Of a stretch of 64,000 nt of DNA, positions 6,451 to 16,825 are shown one piece after another. Position numbers and translations under genes: made by a program. Numbering within the stretch: position 1 is the stretch's first letter; each line of letters begins with the position of its first letter. Below the pieces are notes generated by a model. The model did no database searches and was not told the DNA's origin. It worked only from the letters and a program-made list of their open reading frames with translations. This stretch comes from a virus, in IMG/VR virus record IMGVR_UViG_3300017772_002264, positions 1 to 64,000 of that record; one strand, written 5' to 3'.

Positions 6451-9400
6451 ATGGCTTACGATGGATTCTTTCTAACCTATAAGAACGATAGAGAAACCAA
6501 TGAACGATATGATAAGATACAGAAAAAGTATCCTAACTTTCGTATGGTTAAAATCAATTTAGAAGATTGGAATGACCCTAAGATAACGTCAGCAATCAAG
6601 AAAATTGGTAGTGTCGCTAACACTAAACACTTCTGGGTTATTGATCCAGATGTTGAAGTTGATTTATCTTTTGATTATGATTTTCAGACTAATGAATGGG
6701 ATGAAGATATCATTCACGTATGGAATGCAGAAGAAAGAAATGTATGGCGTTCAGTTGTTGGTGTCAAATTATTTAAGACAAGCGAAGTTCTTAAGCAGTC
6801 CGAAGCATATATCAAAGATGCTTATTATTTGACTGGCGAGTTCAAATCGCATGACTCAAATAATGTTGTGTATAAGCCTACTACAGAAACATATGACATA
6901 TTTTATTGGGAGAAAGACTTTGGAGTCGATAACCTCAATAAATTACGTGAACGTTTTCCTGAAATTAAGACAGTAACTGGCGAAACTAATATCGATGTGC
7001 ATAGCAAGTGCAGAGAATTAGCCCGCACAGATTTTTATTATTTAATTCATCCAAACACAGAAGTATTTGATACATTTAAATTCGATTATTCTTTTGCATT
7101 TGGACTTGATAAAGAAAAACAAAAGGTTGTTGTCTGGCAAAAGCAAAATCCAATGACTAATTTGACACGTGAATATCATGGACTAGGATTATTCCCTAAA
7201 GAAGGACCTATGTTCAAGGAACGTGAGTATGAAATATTTAATTTCAGAAAGAAAGCAGTCTATGAGAAAGATGCTATATGCAAAGACTTAGAGTTTCCGA
7301 TTATCAGAACACGTGACATGCATGATTTGAGTCACAAAGTTGATACGGATATGTACTGGCTAATTCATGAGGATGTCGAAGAATTTACTACTGAATATTA
7401 TCCATTTAGTTATGATAGAGAATTCATTCATAACTTTAGAGTCATGTCTGGTAATAATGAAGTACGTAATGGCATCCGTCTCGTCCCTAATAAACCCGAT
7501 GAGGACAAACAAAAAGATATGCCAGATTGTATAGGTACAATCAAGCAAGTACCTATTATATCAGCAAGTACATTACAGGGAGGAATAGATTCAGTTGAAA
7601 CTTTTCCTGCTCTTATTGTTGATCCAGCAGTTGAGTTAGATAGCAATTATTCATTCTATCCTGACTTGTATGATTTGGCAACTGCTCATGCATTAGGTAA
7701 AGGTGTAGTATTCGTTGCAGGTGATTATGATGAATACAATATGCAGTTTTATGAAGATGCGGCAGAGATATCACATGTTCCTGACTATGATATATATTTC
7801 TGGGATCGTGGGTTTGGTAATAATAACTTTACTGAATTACAGCAACGTTTCCCACGTATTCAATCAATGAATACAGAAACATTAACAGAGTTGCATGAAC
7901 ATGCACAGAAGAATTCTACATATAACTATTACTACGTTATCACAAGTGATACGACCGTAACCGATTTTAACTTTGATTATGAGTTTGATTTTTCTTTAAC
8001 AGAGGCAAGCCGTCAGCAAATTGTAGTATGGCAGAAAACAGACTATAAGAATAATGTACTTGAATATCAAGGCGTAGGCTTATTCAGAAAAGATTTTAAT
8101 CTATTCACTGAAAATAAGTATCAGCGTTTTGATTTTAGACGCAAAGCATTATATATTCCTTCAGAAGTTATTAAGCCGGTTGAATATGATTTAGTTCGCA
8201 CAGATAATCTAATGGATTTATCGCAAATTAAATCATGTGATACTGAAATGGTTTGGTTAGTAAGTAATGATGTTGATGATTTTGTCACTGATTATTATCC
8301 TATGAGTTATGACAAAGATAATATTCATAACTTTAAAGTCACTATCGGTACTACAGAAGTTCGTAATGGAATTAGATTAGTTCCAAGAAATTACGATGAA
8401 GAAAAGCAGAAAGATGTTGACAAAGTACTTGGTACTTTGAAACGTATTCCTGTAATTCATTCAAGCACATTAAAAGGTGGGCTCTCACGTATTGAAACAT
8501 ATCCTACTATTATAGTGGATCCAGCAATAGAATCTAAATTTAATTTAGAACATACATTTGGTTGGTATCCTGATTTATATGACATGGTATCTGCCCATGT
8601 CCTAAGTAAGGGGTTAATTTATATTGCATCCGAATACGATGAATATAATATTAAAGAGCATGAATTAGACATGACATATATTCCAGACTATGATATATTT
8701 TTCTGGGATAAAGGTTGGGGTGAAAGCAATTTCAAAGAATTGCAAGATAAATTTGAACACAGAATTAAAAAACTATCTGGCAATGCCTTAGAAGTTCACG
8801 AACAAGCAAGAGAACAAAGTAAATATAATTATTATTATATTATTACACCAGATACTGCAATATGGGATTTTAAATTCGATTATGAGTTTGAATTTTCTAT
8901 GACAGAAGAAGCTAGACAGCAAATAGTTGTTTGGCAACGAACAAATAAAGATGGCACACCTAGAGAATACTATGGGTTAGGATTATTCAGAAAAGATATT
9001 AATTTATTCACAGAAAGTCAATATGAAAAGTTTAACTTTAAACGTAAAGCTATCTATGAAACTGATGAACAAGTTCGTGATGTAGAATTTCCTATTATTA
9101 AAACGACTAATCTATTAGATTTAAATTACGAAGTCGATACAGCAATGTACTGGTTAGTACACGAAGATGTAAAAGATTTTGACTGTAGTTATTATCCTAT
9201 GTTATATGATAGTGACGCAATTCATAACTTTAAAGTTAATACATCAACTGGTATGCCTGTGCGTAACGGTATAAGACTTGTACCTCGTAATCCTAACGAA
9301 GAAAAACAAAAAGATGTAGATTTAATCGTAGGTAAATTAAAAGAAATAGAAATAGTAGAAGCAAGAACGCTAGAAGAAGCAGTGGAACTTGCAAATAATT

Positions 9401-11019
9401 ATACTTTCTGGATGGTCAATCCTGACTTAAAACTTATTAATCCAATGATAGATGATTATTATCCTGACTTATATAATTTAGGTCCAAGTCATATTTGGAA
9501 ACAACGTTCAAGAAAAGGCAAAGATTTAGGTCATGGCGGACTAGCATTTAGTAATAAAGATTATCATTCAGAAAATGTTAATCTACATGATGAGTATGGT
9601 ATGAGAGTGCCGGACAAACATAATATTAAAAAGTATTTCACACGTGATCCTTTCAAAGCGTATAAGCAATCAAAAGGTAGGGTGTTTTATTGGGTAATAG
9701 ATACCGCGGTAGAGTTATTAGATACATTTGAATTTGATTACTATCCTGATATCTTTTCTATTGAAAATGTGTTTGCATTTAAAAGCGAAGAAGGAAAAGA
9801 AGCTGGAGTATATCTAGTTCATAGACCTCATCTTGAAAAATTTAATCCAAGTGAAGAAGACTTCTCATTCGATAGATTTAAAAATATTATCCGAGTTGAT
9901 GAGATAGCAAGTAGAGTTGTAGGACATCCTGCATTCTATTTTGATGAAGGTATGTACAAAGAACATGCCAAGTATTTTAATGAACATACGAATATCGATG
10001 TAATTGATGCAAGTAAAGGACTTGATAAAGCATATATGAAAGCCGCAGGTATGACCAAATCGGGTTACTTCTGGGCTATCAATAATGATGTAGAATTAAC
10101 AGAAGATTTCAGTAGAACATATTATGTAGACAGGCATCACAAGTCACACTTTCATGTATGGCCAAAAGAAAATCCCTACACTGGTTACGTTCATCAATAT
10201 GGTGGACTAAGCCTTATACCCACTGCCGCTCTAAAAGAGTTGAAGCCCGATGATGACAAACTTAGAAAAATGAATTTCAAGAATAAGAAACCAGTTAAGT
10301 CTAAGAAAGCGTCTTCAAAAGATATTGCCTTTGATGTAGTGTTTCTTTCCTATCGTGAAAAAGAAGCAGAAGAAAATTATGCTAAATTACTTTCACGTGT
10401 ACCAAATGCAAAACGAGTTCACGGAGTTAAAGGTATCTTTAATGCTCATAAACGTGCGGCTGAAATTGCAGATACTAAAATGTTTTATGTACTGGATGCT
10501 GATGCGATAATTACAGATGAATTCGAATTCGAATATTTCCCGACAGTATGGGACGAAGATGCAGTCCATGTTTGGAAGTCTAAAAATCCTATTAATGGAT
10601 TGATATATGGTTTCGGTGGACTAAAACTATTCCCAACACAATTAGTGCGTGATGCAAAAGATTGGAACATTGACTTTACAACGTCAATTTCAGATAAATT
10701 TAAACCAATGCCAGTTGTTGCAAACTACACAGCATTTAATACCAATCCATATGACACATGGAAGTCTGCATTCAGAGAATGTACTAAATTAAGTTCAAGC
10801 ATTATTCACAATCGTAAAGAGGGTGATGATAATGAAAGACTTAATATTTGGTGTACGGTTGCTGATGAGAATGTTCCCTATGGTAAGTATTCAATAGCAG
10901 GTGCAAACGCAGGCAGAAAGTTTGGAAGTGAAAATGCGGGCAACCCAGAAAAATTAGGACTAATCAATGACTATGATTGGTTGACTAAACAATTTAAACA
11001 GGACTTTAACGATGAGTAA
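6451..11019 (+). CDS. 1522-aa tandem-repeat protein, glycosyltransferase-like
   Basis: This is the largest product here. It is built from three near-complete repeats of about 300 residues, starting near residues 148, 446 and 747 (YDIFYWEKDFG, YDIYFWDRGFG, YDIFFWDKGWG), with half-repeats at both ends. Each repeat alternates blocks such as YYYIITPDT, FDYEFEFS, QQIVVWQ, GLGLFRK and NGIRLVPR. The last unit opens like a GT-A glycosyltransferase (FDVVFLSYREKEAEENY, then AHKRAAEIADTKMFYVLDAD), with D-x-D-like acid pairs in each unit. That suggests nucleotide-sugar-binding domains, though catalysis is unproven. The protein is very rich in Y, F, W and D. It has no signal peptide or membrane segment. 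It overlaps the next gene by eight bases. Confidence 0.6.
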   Translation: MAYDGFFLTYKNDRETNERYDKIQKKYPNFRMVKINLEDWNDPKITSAIKKIGSVANTKHFWVIDPDVEVDLSFDYDFQTNEWDEDIIHVWNAEERNVWRSVVGVKLFKTSEVLKQSEAYIKDAYYLTGEFKSHDSNNVVYKPTTETYDIFYWEKDFGVDNLNKLRERFPEIKTVTGETNIDVHSKCRELARTDFYYLIHPNTEVFDTFKFDYSFAFGLDKEKQKVVVWQKQNPMTNLTREYHGLGLFPKEGPMFKEREYEIFNFRKKAVYEKDAICKDLEFPIIRTRDMHDLSHKVDTDMYWLIHEDVEEFTTEYYPFSYDREFIHNFRVMSGNNEVRNGIRLVPNKPDEDKQKDMPDCIGTIKQVPIISASTLQGGIDSVETFPALIVDPAVELDSNYSFYPDLYDLATAHALGKGVVFVAGDYDEYNMQFYEDAAEISHVPDYDIYFWDRGFGNNNFTELQQRFPRIQSMNTETLTELHEHAQKNSTYNYYYVITSDTTVTDFNFDYEFDFSLTEASRQQIVVWQKTDYKNNVLEYQGVGLFRKDFNLFTENKYQRFDFRRKALYIPSEVIKPVEYDLVRTDNLMDLSQIKSCDTEMVWLVSNDVDDFVTDYYPMSYDKDNIHNFKVTIGTTEVRNGIRLVPRNYDEEKQKDVDKVLGTLKRIPVIHSSTLKGGLSRIETYPTIIVDPAIESKFNLEHTFGWYPDLYDMVSAHVLSKGLIYIASEYDEYNIKEHELDMTYIPDYDIFFWDKGWGESNFKELQDKFEHRIKKLSGNALEVHEQAREQSKYNYYYIITPDTAIWDFKFDYEFEFSMTEEARQQIVVWQRTNKDGTPREYYGLGLFRKDINLFTESQYEKFNFKRKAIYETDEQVRDVEFPIIKTTNLLDLNYEVDTAMYWLVHEDVKDFDCSYYPMLYDSDAIHNFKVNTSTGMPVRNGIRLVPRNPNEEKQKDVDLIVGKLKEIEIVEARTLEEAVELANNYTFWMVNPDLKLINPMIDDYYPDLYNLGPSHIWKQRSRKGKDLGHGGLAFSNKDYHSENVNLHDEYGMRVPDKHNIKKYFTRDPFKAYKQSKGRVFYWVIDTAVELLDTFEFDYYPDIFSIENVFAFKSEEGKEAGVYLVHRPHLEKFNPSEEDFSFDRFKNIIRVDEIASRVVGHPAFYFDEGMYKEHAKYFNEHTNIDVIDASKGLDKAYMKAAGMTKSGYFWAINNDVELTEDFSRTYYVDRHHKSHFHVWPKENPYTGYVHQYGGLSLIPTAALKELKPDDDKLRKMNFKNKKPVKSKKASSKDIAFDVVFLSYREKEAEENYAKLLSRVPNAKRVHGVKGIFNAHKRAAEIADTKMFYVLDADAIITDEFEFEYFPTVWDEDAVHVWKSKNPINGLIYGFGGLKLFPTQLVRDAKDWNIDFTTSISDKFKPMPVVANYTAFNTNPYDTWKSAFRECTKLSSSIIHNRKEGDDNERLNIWCTVADENVPYGKYSIAGANAGRKFGSENAGNPEKLGLINDYDWLTKQFKQDFNDE

Positions 11020-11956
11020 AATACAAGAAAGACGGAAGGCCAGATTTGATAAAAGTAAAATAACAAAGTCAGACGACCTTTATGATAGCAAAGACCCATC
11101 AGTGGATATTAGTTCAGAAGTAGTACAAGATATACCTGAAAGCGAAGCTATTAAAATAACATCTACACCTGGAAAACGTAGAAAGATTAAACGAGATATA
11201 CTTGCAAAAGATTATGATTATCAAACTATGGCAGTCGAATATTCAAAAGAAAACGTCAGCCAGCAATTATATAATTATAGATGTGCAATGGAGTTTTTAG
11301 CACATGTCAAGTTAACGGATAATGATGCAATCGTAGATAGATTTAAAGATATGATTTATAGTTATCCGAATGTAGATATCAGTTCGTTTGCTAATAAAGA
11401 AAATGCACAGTTGTATAGTTGGATTATACAGCAAATGATTTATGTATATGGTCAGAAATACATTGGCGTAGTATATCTACTAGGTGGTGGTATAGGCCTA
11501 TTGGCTTCTATGCTATTAGATACGAAGATGCGTTTTGAAAATATTCGTTCATTTGATATCAATGGTACTGGCCAATTCTTGGCAGATGAATTACATAAGA
11601 AAGAATTACTACAAGACTGGAGGTTCAAAGCAAACACTCAGGATTTATTTGATATTAATTACATTGAAAATGAATTTCAAACACGTTTGCAGAGTGGAAA
11701 ACTTTCAGCACCTTACAAAGAGATACCAGGTACTATTATTAATTGTAGTGTTAGTCATTTAACTAATTTCCAGGATTGGTATGAAATGATTCCAGATACA
11801 AAAAGAGTAATAGTAGTTGGTGAAACTGGTGATGTGCCAAGGCCGTTTCCAAGTTCACAAAATTTCAACTTAAGATTTCCGATGTCATTTGAACAATACA
11901 GCGGAGTGATTACAGTTGGAGATAAACAATTCTTTATGAAAATGGGGCTTAAGTAA
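11012..11956 (+). CDS. Class I methyltransferase-like protein (short paralogue)
   Basis: The protein is 314 aa. A basic N-terminal tail (about 90 residues, KRRKIKRD) precedes a Rossmann-like domain with VYLLGGGIGLLASMLL as the glycine loop and IRSFDING as the strand-2 acidic motif, then GTIINCSVSHLTNFQDWYEM. The same three blocks occur in the C-terminal half of the next gene, so the two are paralogues. SAM binding is plausible; the methyl acceptor is unknown. It overlaps the giant gene by eight bases and the next start by one. Confidence 0.5.
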   Translation: MSKIQERRKARFDKSKITKSDDLYDSKDPSVDISSEVVQDIPESEAIKITSTPGKRRKIKRDILAKDYDYQTMAVEYSKENVSQQLYNYRCAMEFLAHVKLTDNDAIVDRFKDMIYSYPNVDISSFANKENAQLYSWIIQQMIYVYGQKYIGVVYLLGGGIGLLASMLLDTKMRFENIRSFDINGTGQFLADELHKKELLQDWRFKANTQDLFDINYIENEFQTRLQSGKLSAPYKEIPGTIINCSVSHLTNFQDWYEMIPDTKRVIVVGETGDVPRPFPSSQNFNLRFPMSFEQYSGVITVGDKQFFMKMGLK

Positions 11957-13368
11957 TGAAGCCATATGAAATTGCAGATAGACTAAATCTACTTTATGGG
12001 AATAGTAGACCGATGCTATCTGAGTTAGAAAGAATTGTCAATACTGAGGAACTCAGTAGCGTGTTTACTTTATCTTCTTACTTCTTAGGTAAGAAACATA
12101 GAGCAAACATGAATGCTCTAATGAATCTTGTTTATGAGAGACAAGTTTGTGATAACACATTCGTCCTGTTCAAAGTGTTAGACAAAATATCTCAAGACAA
12201 AGATTCATTGGATGCATTACGTAACTTCATGGCATGTGAAACTATTGATAGAAAATCAATGTATCTTGTTTTCAGAGTTTTAAATGGGATGTACCCAAAT
12301 GAAACAGATGCCTTGGACGATTTAAAAAATATCGTTTGTGCCGAAGATGGCGAGTTTGATAGAGATTTAATATTCTTATTGTTTAATATATTAGAGAAAT
12401 TAATCGATGATGAGGAAGGGTTAGGTGCATTAAAAAATGTATGTGGTAATCATAACTTTATTAAATCACAAACTGAATTATTATTCAGAGTAATAATGAA
12501 TATTGAATATCCTGATGATGAAATATTTAGTGCATTAAAAAATATTATTGCAGTTGATACAGACCCAGACTTATTTTTATTGTTCAAAGTTATTCAAGGG
12601 TTCGATGAATCAAATGAAGAAATTTCACAAGTTAAAAGTGCAACAATATTTAAGACAAAGATATTTGAATTAGCACATACCATCACTGAGGGAAAGTATA
12701 CTATTCCTATGAACATGAAAAAGATGATTAATCGTTTTGAAGGCGATGCATTAACTGATGCATTCAGTAGAGGGCAATTACAATCTAAATTATGGTTAAC
12801 AGATATAGTAAATAATTATGAAATTGATTTGGGTAAAACAATATATACATGTGCAGGATGGTATGGTGTTCTACCAGCGTTGCTATTTGAACGTTGCAAG
12901 ATTGAAGGAAATATATACAGTTTTGATATAGATCCAAGTACGGACAATCCAGCAGACACACTTAATAAAGAATATATCATTGACCAAATGAAATTCAAAG
13001 CATTTGTTAAAGATGTCGCAGACTTAAAATTCTCAGAAGAAACACTACCGATAAAACATTATAAATACAGTGATGCAGTAAAGTTCGAAGTTATGGATAC
13101 GACACATACAATTGGACAACCAACATGTGTTATCAATACTAGTTGTGAGCATATTGCAGAATTTGATAAATGGTGGAATGCTATTCCAAAAGGAACGCTA
13201 GTGATATTACAAAATAATGATTTTATTGAACATGATGACGAAACTGTTGTTAATACTAAAACAGATGTTGATAGTTGGGCTAAAGAACTAAACATGTCAA
13301 AAGAATTATTCAGAGGAACATTAGCATTAGAGTATTATAACCGTTATATGATTATCGGAGAGAAATAA
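11956..13368 (+). CDS. Helical-repeat plus methyltransferase-like protein
   Basis: The protein is 470 aa. Residues 50-220 form four or five helical repeats of roughly 40 aa with recurring LLFKVL/LVFRVL and DALKNI segments. The C-terminal 200 residues are methyltransferase-like: TIYTCAGWYGVLPALLF, IYSFDIDPS, PTCVINTSCEHIAEFDKWW. This domain is paralogous to the preceding gene product. The helical repeats probably bind a partner protein. The product is cytosolic by sequence. It is followed immediately by a GTG-started radical SAM gene. The substrate is not identifiable. Confidence 0.55.
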   Translation: MKPYEIADRLNLLYGNSRPMLSELERIVNTEELSSVFTLSSYFLGKKHRANMNALMNLVYERQVCDNTFVLFKVLDKISQDKDSLDALRNFMACETIDRKSMYLVFRVLNGMYPNETDALDDLKNIVCAEDGEFDRDLIFLLFNILEKLIDDEEGLGALKNVCGNHNFIKSQTELLFRVIMNIEYPDDEIFSALKNIIAVDTDPDLFLLFKVIQGFDESNEEISQVKSATIFKTKIFELAHTITEGKYTIPMNMKKMINRFEGDALTDAFSRGQLQSKLWLTDIVNNYEIDLGKTIYTCAGWYGVLPALLFERCKIEGNIYSFDIDPSTDNPADTLNKEYIIDQMKFKAFVKDVADLKFSEETLPIKHYKYSDAVKFEVMDTTHTIGQPTCVINTSCEHIAEFDKWWNAIPKGTLVILQNNDFIEHDDETVVNTKTDVDSWAKELNMSKELFRGTLALEYYNRYMIIGEK

Positions 13369-14676
13369 GTGAAAAATGCTCGGGTCAGAGACTACATAAA
13401 CAAAGAAAAGGTAGAAGCAAGGCAAGCCTTGAAGAAATTGCTAATGGAACACCAAGATGGCAAGAGCGACACTAGTAATTTTTGTGCGGCTCCATTTGCT
13501 CATATGTATGTTCACAGTAATGAAGGCCAACGAGTTTGTTGTATGTCTGGTGAAAATAGTTTAGTAACAGATGACTTAGATTTAGATTTAGAAAAACGTT
13601 GGGGCAATGATTACTACCAAGAGTTTAGAAAACGATTTCTACGTAATGAGAGACCTAGTACTTGTGCGAAGTGTTATGACATAGAAGATGCAGGTGGCAG
13701 AAGCGATAGAATGAATTTCAATGCTATGTATAATCCAAAGATTCAACCAAATGTTGAAACAGGAAATCAATACAATGCTCCTTTGGATTTAGATATTAGA
13801 CCAGGCAATTTATGTAATCTAAAATGTCGTATGTGTGGACCTATATCAAGTTCACAGATGGAGAAAGAAATAAAAGATAATAGAGTAATACTGAAACCAA
13901 TGTTAGGTGATGGTATTATAAGAAAATCAAATGTGTTAGAGAATGAATACAATATTGAGTTCTTGTTACAAGCGGCTGATAAAGGAGAGAGAATTAAGTT
14001 CCTAGGTGGTGAGCCAACAATTATGCCAGAAGTAGATAAATTTTTAGATATTCTTATTGATAAAGAATACTTTGATGTTCCAATACATTTTACAACAAAC
14101 TGTACGAATAATAATAAAAGGTTCTTAGATAAATTATCTAAGTTCTCAAGGATATCATTTAATTATAGTATCGACGGTATAGGCAAAGTAGTAGAATATA
14201 TTAGAACACCAGTGAAGTTCTCAACAATAAATAAAACTATAAAGATATATCACAATATTGCACGTGGAGATAAATTAAAATCACGTAAAAACGTATCAGA
14301 AATAAGTTTTACGTTGCAAGCCTACAATCTATTTAATTTATATGATACAGTCGTGTGGGCAAAAGAATTAGGGGTCACAGTTAGACCAGAAGTTTTAAGA
14401 GTTCCTGAATGGGATTCGATACGAAGCATTCCTCTTAGTATAAGAATACCATACTTAGAAGAATTGATTGAGAGATTTAATAAATGGGATGACGTATATG
14501 CTGAACGAGTTATGCCTGCATTGATTTATGCCCAGTCAGACGATAAAGAATATTCTCCATTGCATCTTGCAAGAGCAACTAAAAGATTTGATAAAGTTAG
14601 AGAACAGCATATCAAAGATTTTGTACCAGAAGTTTGGGAAGTTATTAAAAAGGATTATAATGATTTACAGTTATGA
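13369..14676 (+). CDS. Radical SAM protein with twitch/SPASM-like N-terminal cysteines
   Basis: The protein is 435 aa from a GTG start with a GGAGAG ribosome site. Unusually, a cysteine-rich segment precedes the barrel (C39, C57-C58, C99, C102). The radical SAM motif is C149-C153-C156 (CNLKCRMC), followed by FLGGEPTIMP for SAM binding. This layout, with auxiliary-cluster-like cysteines before the barrel, recurs in the products at 16826, 21982 and 60524, so they form one paralogous family. Auxiliary Fe-S clusters usually contact peptide or carbohydrate substrates. The reaction is unknown. Confidence 0.85.
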   Translation: MKNARVRDYINKEKVEARQALKKLLMEHQDGKSDTSNFCAAPFAHMYVHSNEGQRVCCMSGENSLVTDDLDLDLEKRWGNDYYQEFRKRFLRNERPSTCAKCYDIEDAGGRSDRMNFNAMYNPKIQPNVETGNQYNAPLDLDIRPGNLCNLKCRMCGPISSSQMEKEIKDNRVILKPMLGDGIIRKSNVLENEYNIEFLLQAADKGERIKFLGGEPTIMPEVDKFLDILIDKEYFDVPIHFTTNCTNNNKRFLDKLSKFSRISFNYSIDGIGKVVEYIRTPVKFSTINKTIKIYHNIARGDKLKSRKNVSEISFTLQAYNLFNLYDTVVWAKELGVTVRPEVLRVPEWDSIRSIPLSIRIPYLEELIERFNKWDDVYAERVMPALIYAQSDDKEYSPLHLARATKRFDKVREQHIKDFVPEVWEVIKKDYNDLQL

Positions 14677-15748
14677 TGATGTAAGAGTAATACACTTGGA
14701 AATTACTGAGAAGTGCCAAGCGGCATGTCCTATGTGTGATAGAAATATACACGGTGGGGCTGATAATCCTAACCTTGGACTACATGAATTAACATTAAAA
14801 GATATCAGAAAGATGATGCCTCCAGAGTTTGTGAAGCAGTTAGATAGAATTTATATGTGTGGCAACTTTGGAGATCCAATTGTTGCAAAAGAAACACTGG
14901 AAGTATTTCAATACTTTCGTTCATGCAAGAAAGAACTTACTCTTGGTATGAATACAAATGCCGGAGCGAAGAAGCCAGAGTGGTGGAGAGAGTTAGCCAA
15001 GACATTGGGTAACTGGAGTTATGTTAAGTTTTCATTTGATGGATTGGGTGACACTAATCATTTATATAGACAGAATGTTAATTGGGATATAGCGTGGGAA
15101 AATGCAGTAGCATTTATCGAAGCAGGTGGCAAAGCACATTGGGATTATTTAATCTTTGAACACAACGAACATCAGGTAGAAGAGGCAAGAGCATTAGCAG
15201 AGAAGACAGGGTTTAAGAAGTTTATTCCTAAAAAGACCGGACGTTTCTTTTCAACGATGAAACAAGTTGGCAAAGATGAACACCAAGCTATGAATAGAAA
15301 AGGCGGAACAACGCAGTTACTACAGAAACCTAAGGAAGTTAAGTATCAAAATAAAGCACTAGAAAAGATTGAAGTGCTTAAAAAAGAACATGGGTCATTA
15401 GAAAACTATTTCGATAATGTAGAAATAAGTTGCAAAGTAGCCGCAGAGAAAAGCATATATGTTAGTGCAGAGGGTTTAATTTTGCCCTGTTGTTGGGTAG
15501 CAGGCAGTATGTATAAATGGTGGCAGAAGCCTGGCGAGAACCAAGTATGGGAATTGATACAACAATCAGGCGGCAAAGATGAGTTCAATGCAAAGGAACA
15601 TGGAGTCAAACAGGTATTGGGCAATGAATACTTTTCTAAAAGACTTGTTGATAGTTGGGGTAAACCAAATACACATGCAGGTAAACCAATGGTATGTTCA
15701 CAAAAATGTGGAAAACAGTTTGATGCATTTGCGGAGCAGTTTAAATAA
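14660..15748 (+). CDS. Radical SAM/SPASM protein
   Basis: The protein is 362 aa from the ATG at 14660 (AAAAAGG ribosome site); a longer upstream frame into the previous gene is unlikely. The cluster motif is C19-C23-C26 (CQAACPMC). CGNFGDPIVAKE replaces the usual GGEP motif. The C-terminal cysteines (ISCKVAAEKS, ILPCCWVAG, MVCSQKCGK) fit a SPASM-type auxiliary cluster domain. It is a close paralogue of the protein at 20754, sharing GNFGDPI, HWDYLIFEHNEHQ-type and PCCW blocks. It overlaps the preceding gene by 17 bases. The substrate is unknown. Confidence 0.85.
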   Translation: MIYSYDDVRVIHLEITEKCQAACPMCDRNIHGGADNPNLGLHELTLKDIRKMMPPEFVKQLDRIYMCGNFGDPIVAKETLEVFQYFRSCKKELTLGMNTNAGAKKPEWWRELAKTLGNWSYVKFSFDGLGDTNHLYRQNVNWDIAWENAVAFIEAGGKAHWDYLIFEHNEHQVEEARALAEKTGFKKFIPKKTGRFFSTMKQVGKDEHQAMNRKGGTTQLLQKPKEVKYQNKALEKIEVLKKEHGSLENYFDNVEISCKVAAEKSIYVSAEGLILPCCWVAGSMYKWWQKPGENQVWELIQQSGGKDEFNAKEHGVKQVLGNEYFSKRLVDSWGKPNTHAGKPMVCSQKCGKQFDAFAEQFK

Positions 15749-16818
15749 TGGCTGAATTAAAACTCAGGATGAAAGCAGATACTTCATACCACGATATGTA
15801 TGACAGATACGAGCCTATTGCTGGGAATGATTATATTATCGTTGATTGGATGATGGGGAATACTTGTAACTATGCCTGTACTTATTGTGATGATTACTTT
15901 CATGACGGCAGTCAGCCTTGGCCTGAGGTAGATGTATTTCTAAAGTTCACTAAAAGATTAACAGACCATTATAGAGTTGTTGCTCCTGGTAAGAGAATAC
16001 TATGGAACTTGTTAGGTGGTGAACCTACTGTCTGGCCTAAGTTTGAGGAAGTATTTCATAAGATGAAAGCATACGACCCAAATGCTAGTGTAAGAATATT
16101 GACTAACGGTTCAAGAACCCTACGATGGTGGGAGAAGAATGCAAACATATTCGATGAAGTTATTATAAGTTATCATCCACAAAGTGCAGACTATAAACAT
16201 ATAACAGAGGTATCAAACATACTTACTGACAAGGGAACGATATGTTCTATTCAGTCAGCTATATATCCTCCGTTAATAGAATTAAATTATGAAGCGGCTC
16301 AATATTACCATGAGAATTCTAAGTGCATAGTTCATAATTCGAAAGCATTACAAGAAACATTAGGCAGTGATAATACATTTGTATATCCAGAAGGTGCGTT
16401 TGATAAATTAAGACAATGGGATGGACAGACAAAGTATCGGCAAGAGATAGATGACGCAGTTGAAAATGAATATGAGCATATAATGACAATAAAGAAGTTC
16501 AAAAGAAAGAACTTTGGTAAGCAAATGCGATATATAAACACTAAGACGGGCAAATCAGAAGTGTTCGATAATGCAAATCACATAATGGAACAAGGACATA
16601 ACTCTTGGAAGGGCTGGAAATGTATGATTGGAATAGAAGCATTGGTTGTTAATTTAAATGGAACAGTAACAAGTGGTAACAGTTGTTTCTTACACTTGTC
16701 TCATGGTAACATAAACAAACCAGACGAAATAGTATTTCCAACTGATGGCAGAATATGTCCACAAACGTGGTGCAGTTGCGTATCTGACACAGAAGTAACG
16801 AAATTTAAGGTGAAATAA
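15748..16818 (+). CDS. Radical SAM protein
   Basis: The protein is 356 aa. The cluster motif is C40-C44-C47 (CNYACTYC) after a short basic leader, with LLGGEPTVWP as SAM motif and VRILTNGSRT in the barrel. C-terminal cysteines (SGNSCFLH, ICPQTWCSC) may ligate a second cluster. It is related to the protein at 23405, which also has CNYKCSYC and a late WKGWKC-type block. Its start shares a base with the preceding stop. The reaction is unknown. Confidence 0.85.
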   Translation: MAELKLRMKADTSYHDMYDRYEPIAGNDYIIVDWMMGNTCNYACTYCDDYFHDGSQPWPEVDVFLKFTKRLTDHYRVVAPGKRILWNLLGGEPTVWPKFEEVFHKMKAYDPNASVRILTNGSRTLRWWEKNANIFDEVIISYHPQSADYKHITEVSNILTDKGTICSIQSAIYPPLIELNYEAAQYYHENSKCIVHNSKALQETLGSDNTFVYPEGAFDKLRQWDGQTKYRQEIDDAVENEYEHIMTIKKFKRKNFGKQMRYINTKTGKSEVFDNANHIMEQGHNSWKGWKCMIGIEALVVNLNGTVTSGNSCFLHLSHGNINKPDEIVFPTDGRICPQTWCSCVSDTEVTKFKVK

Positions 16819-16822
16819 ATAC
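16815..16822 (+). promoter_or_regulatory. Doubtful late promoter box ATAAATAC
   Basis: ATAAATAC lies just before the ATG at 16826. Late-promoter spacing would put the transcription start inside the ATG, and the box includes the preceding stop codon. It may be chance; the gene has its own AAGGTG ribosome site 13 bases upstream. Confidence 0.2.
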
Positions 16823-16825
16823 AGT

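Noticed and set aside
16815-16822. Leaderless late start at the gene beginning 16826
   Set aside because: The predicted +1 falls on the second base of the ATG, and an AAGGTG ribosome site exists, so it does not fit the pattern of the other three genes.
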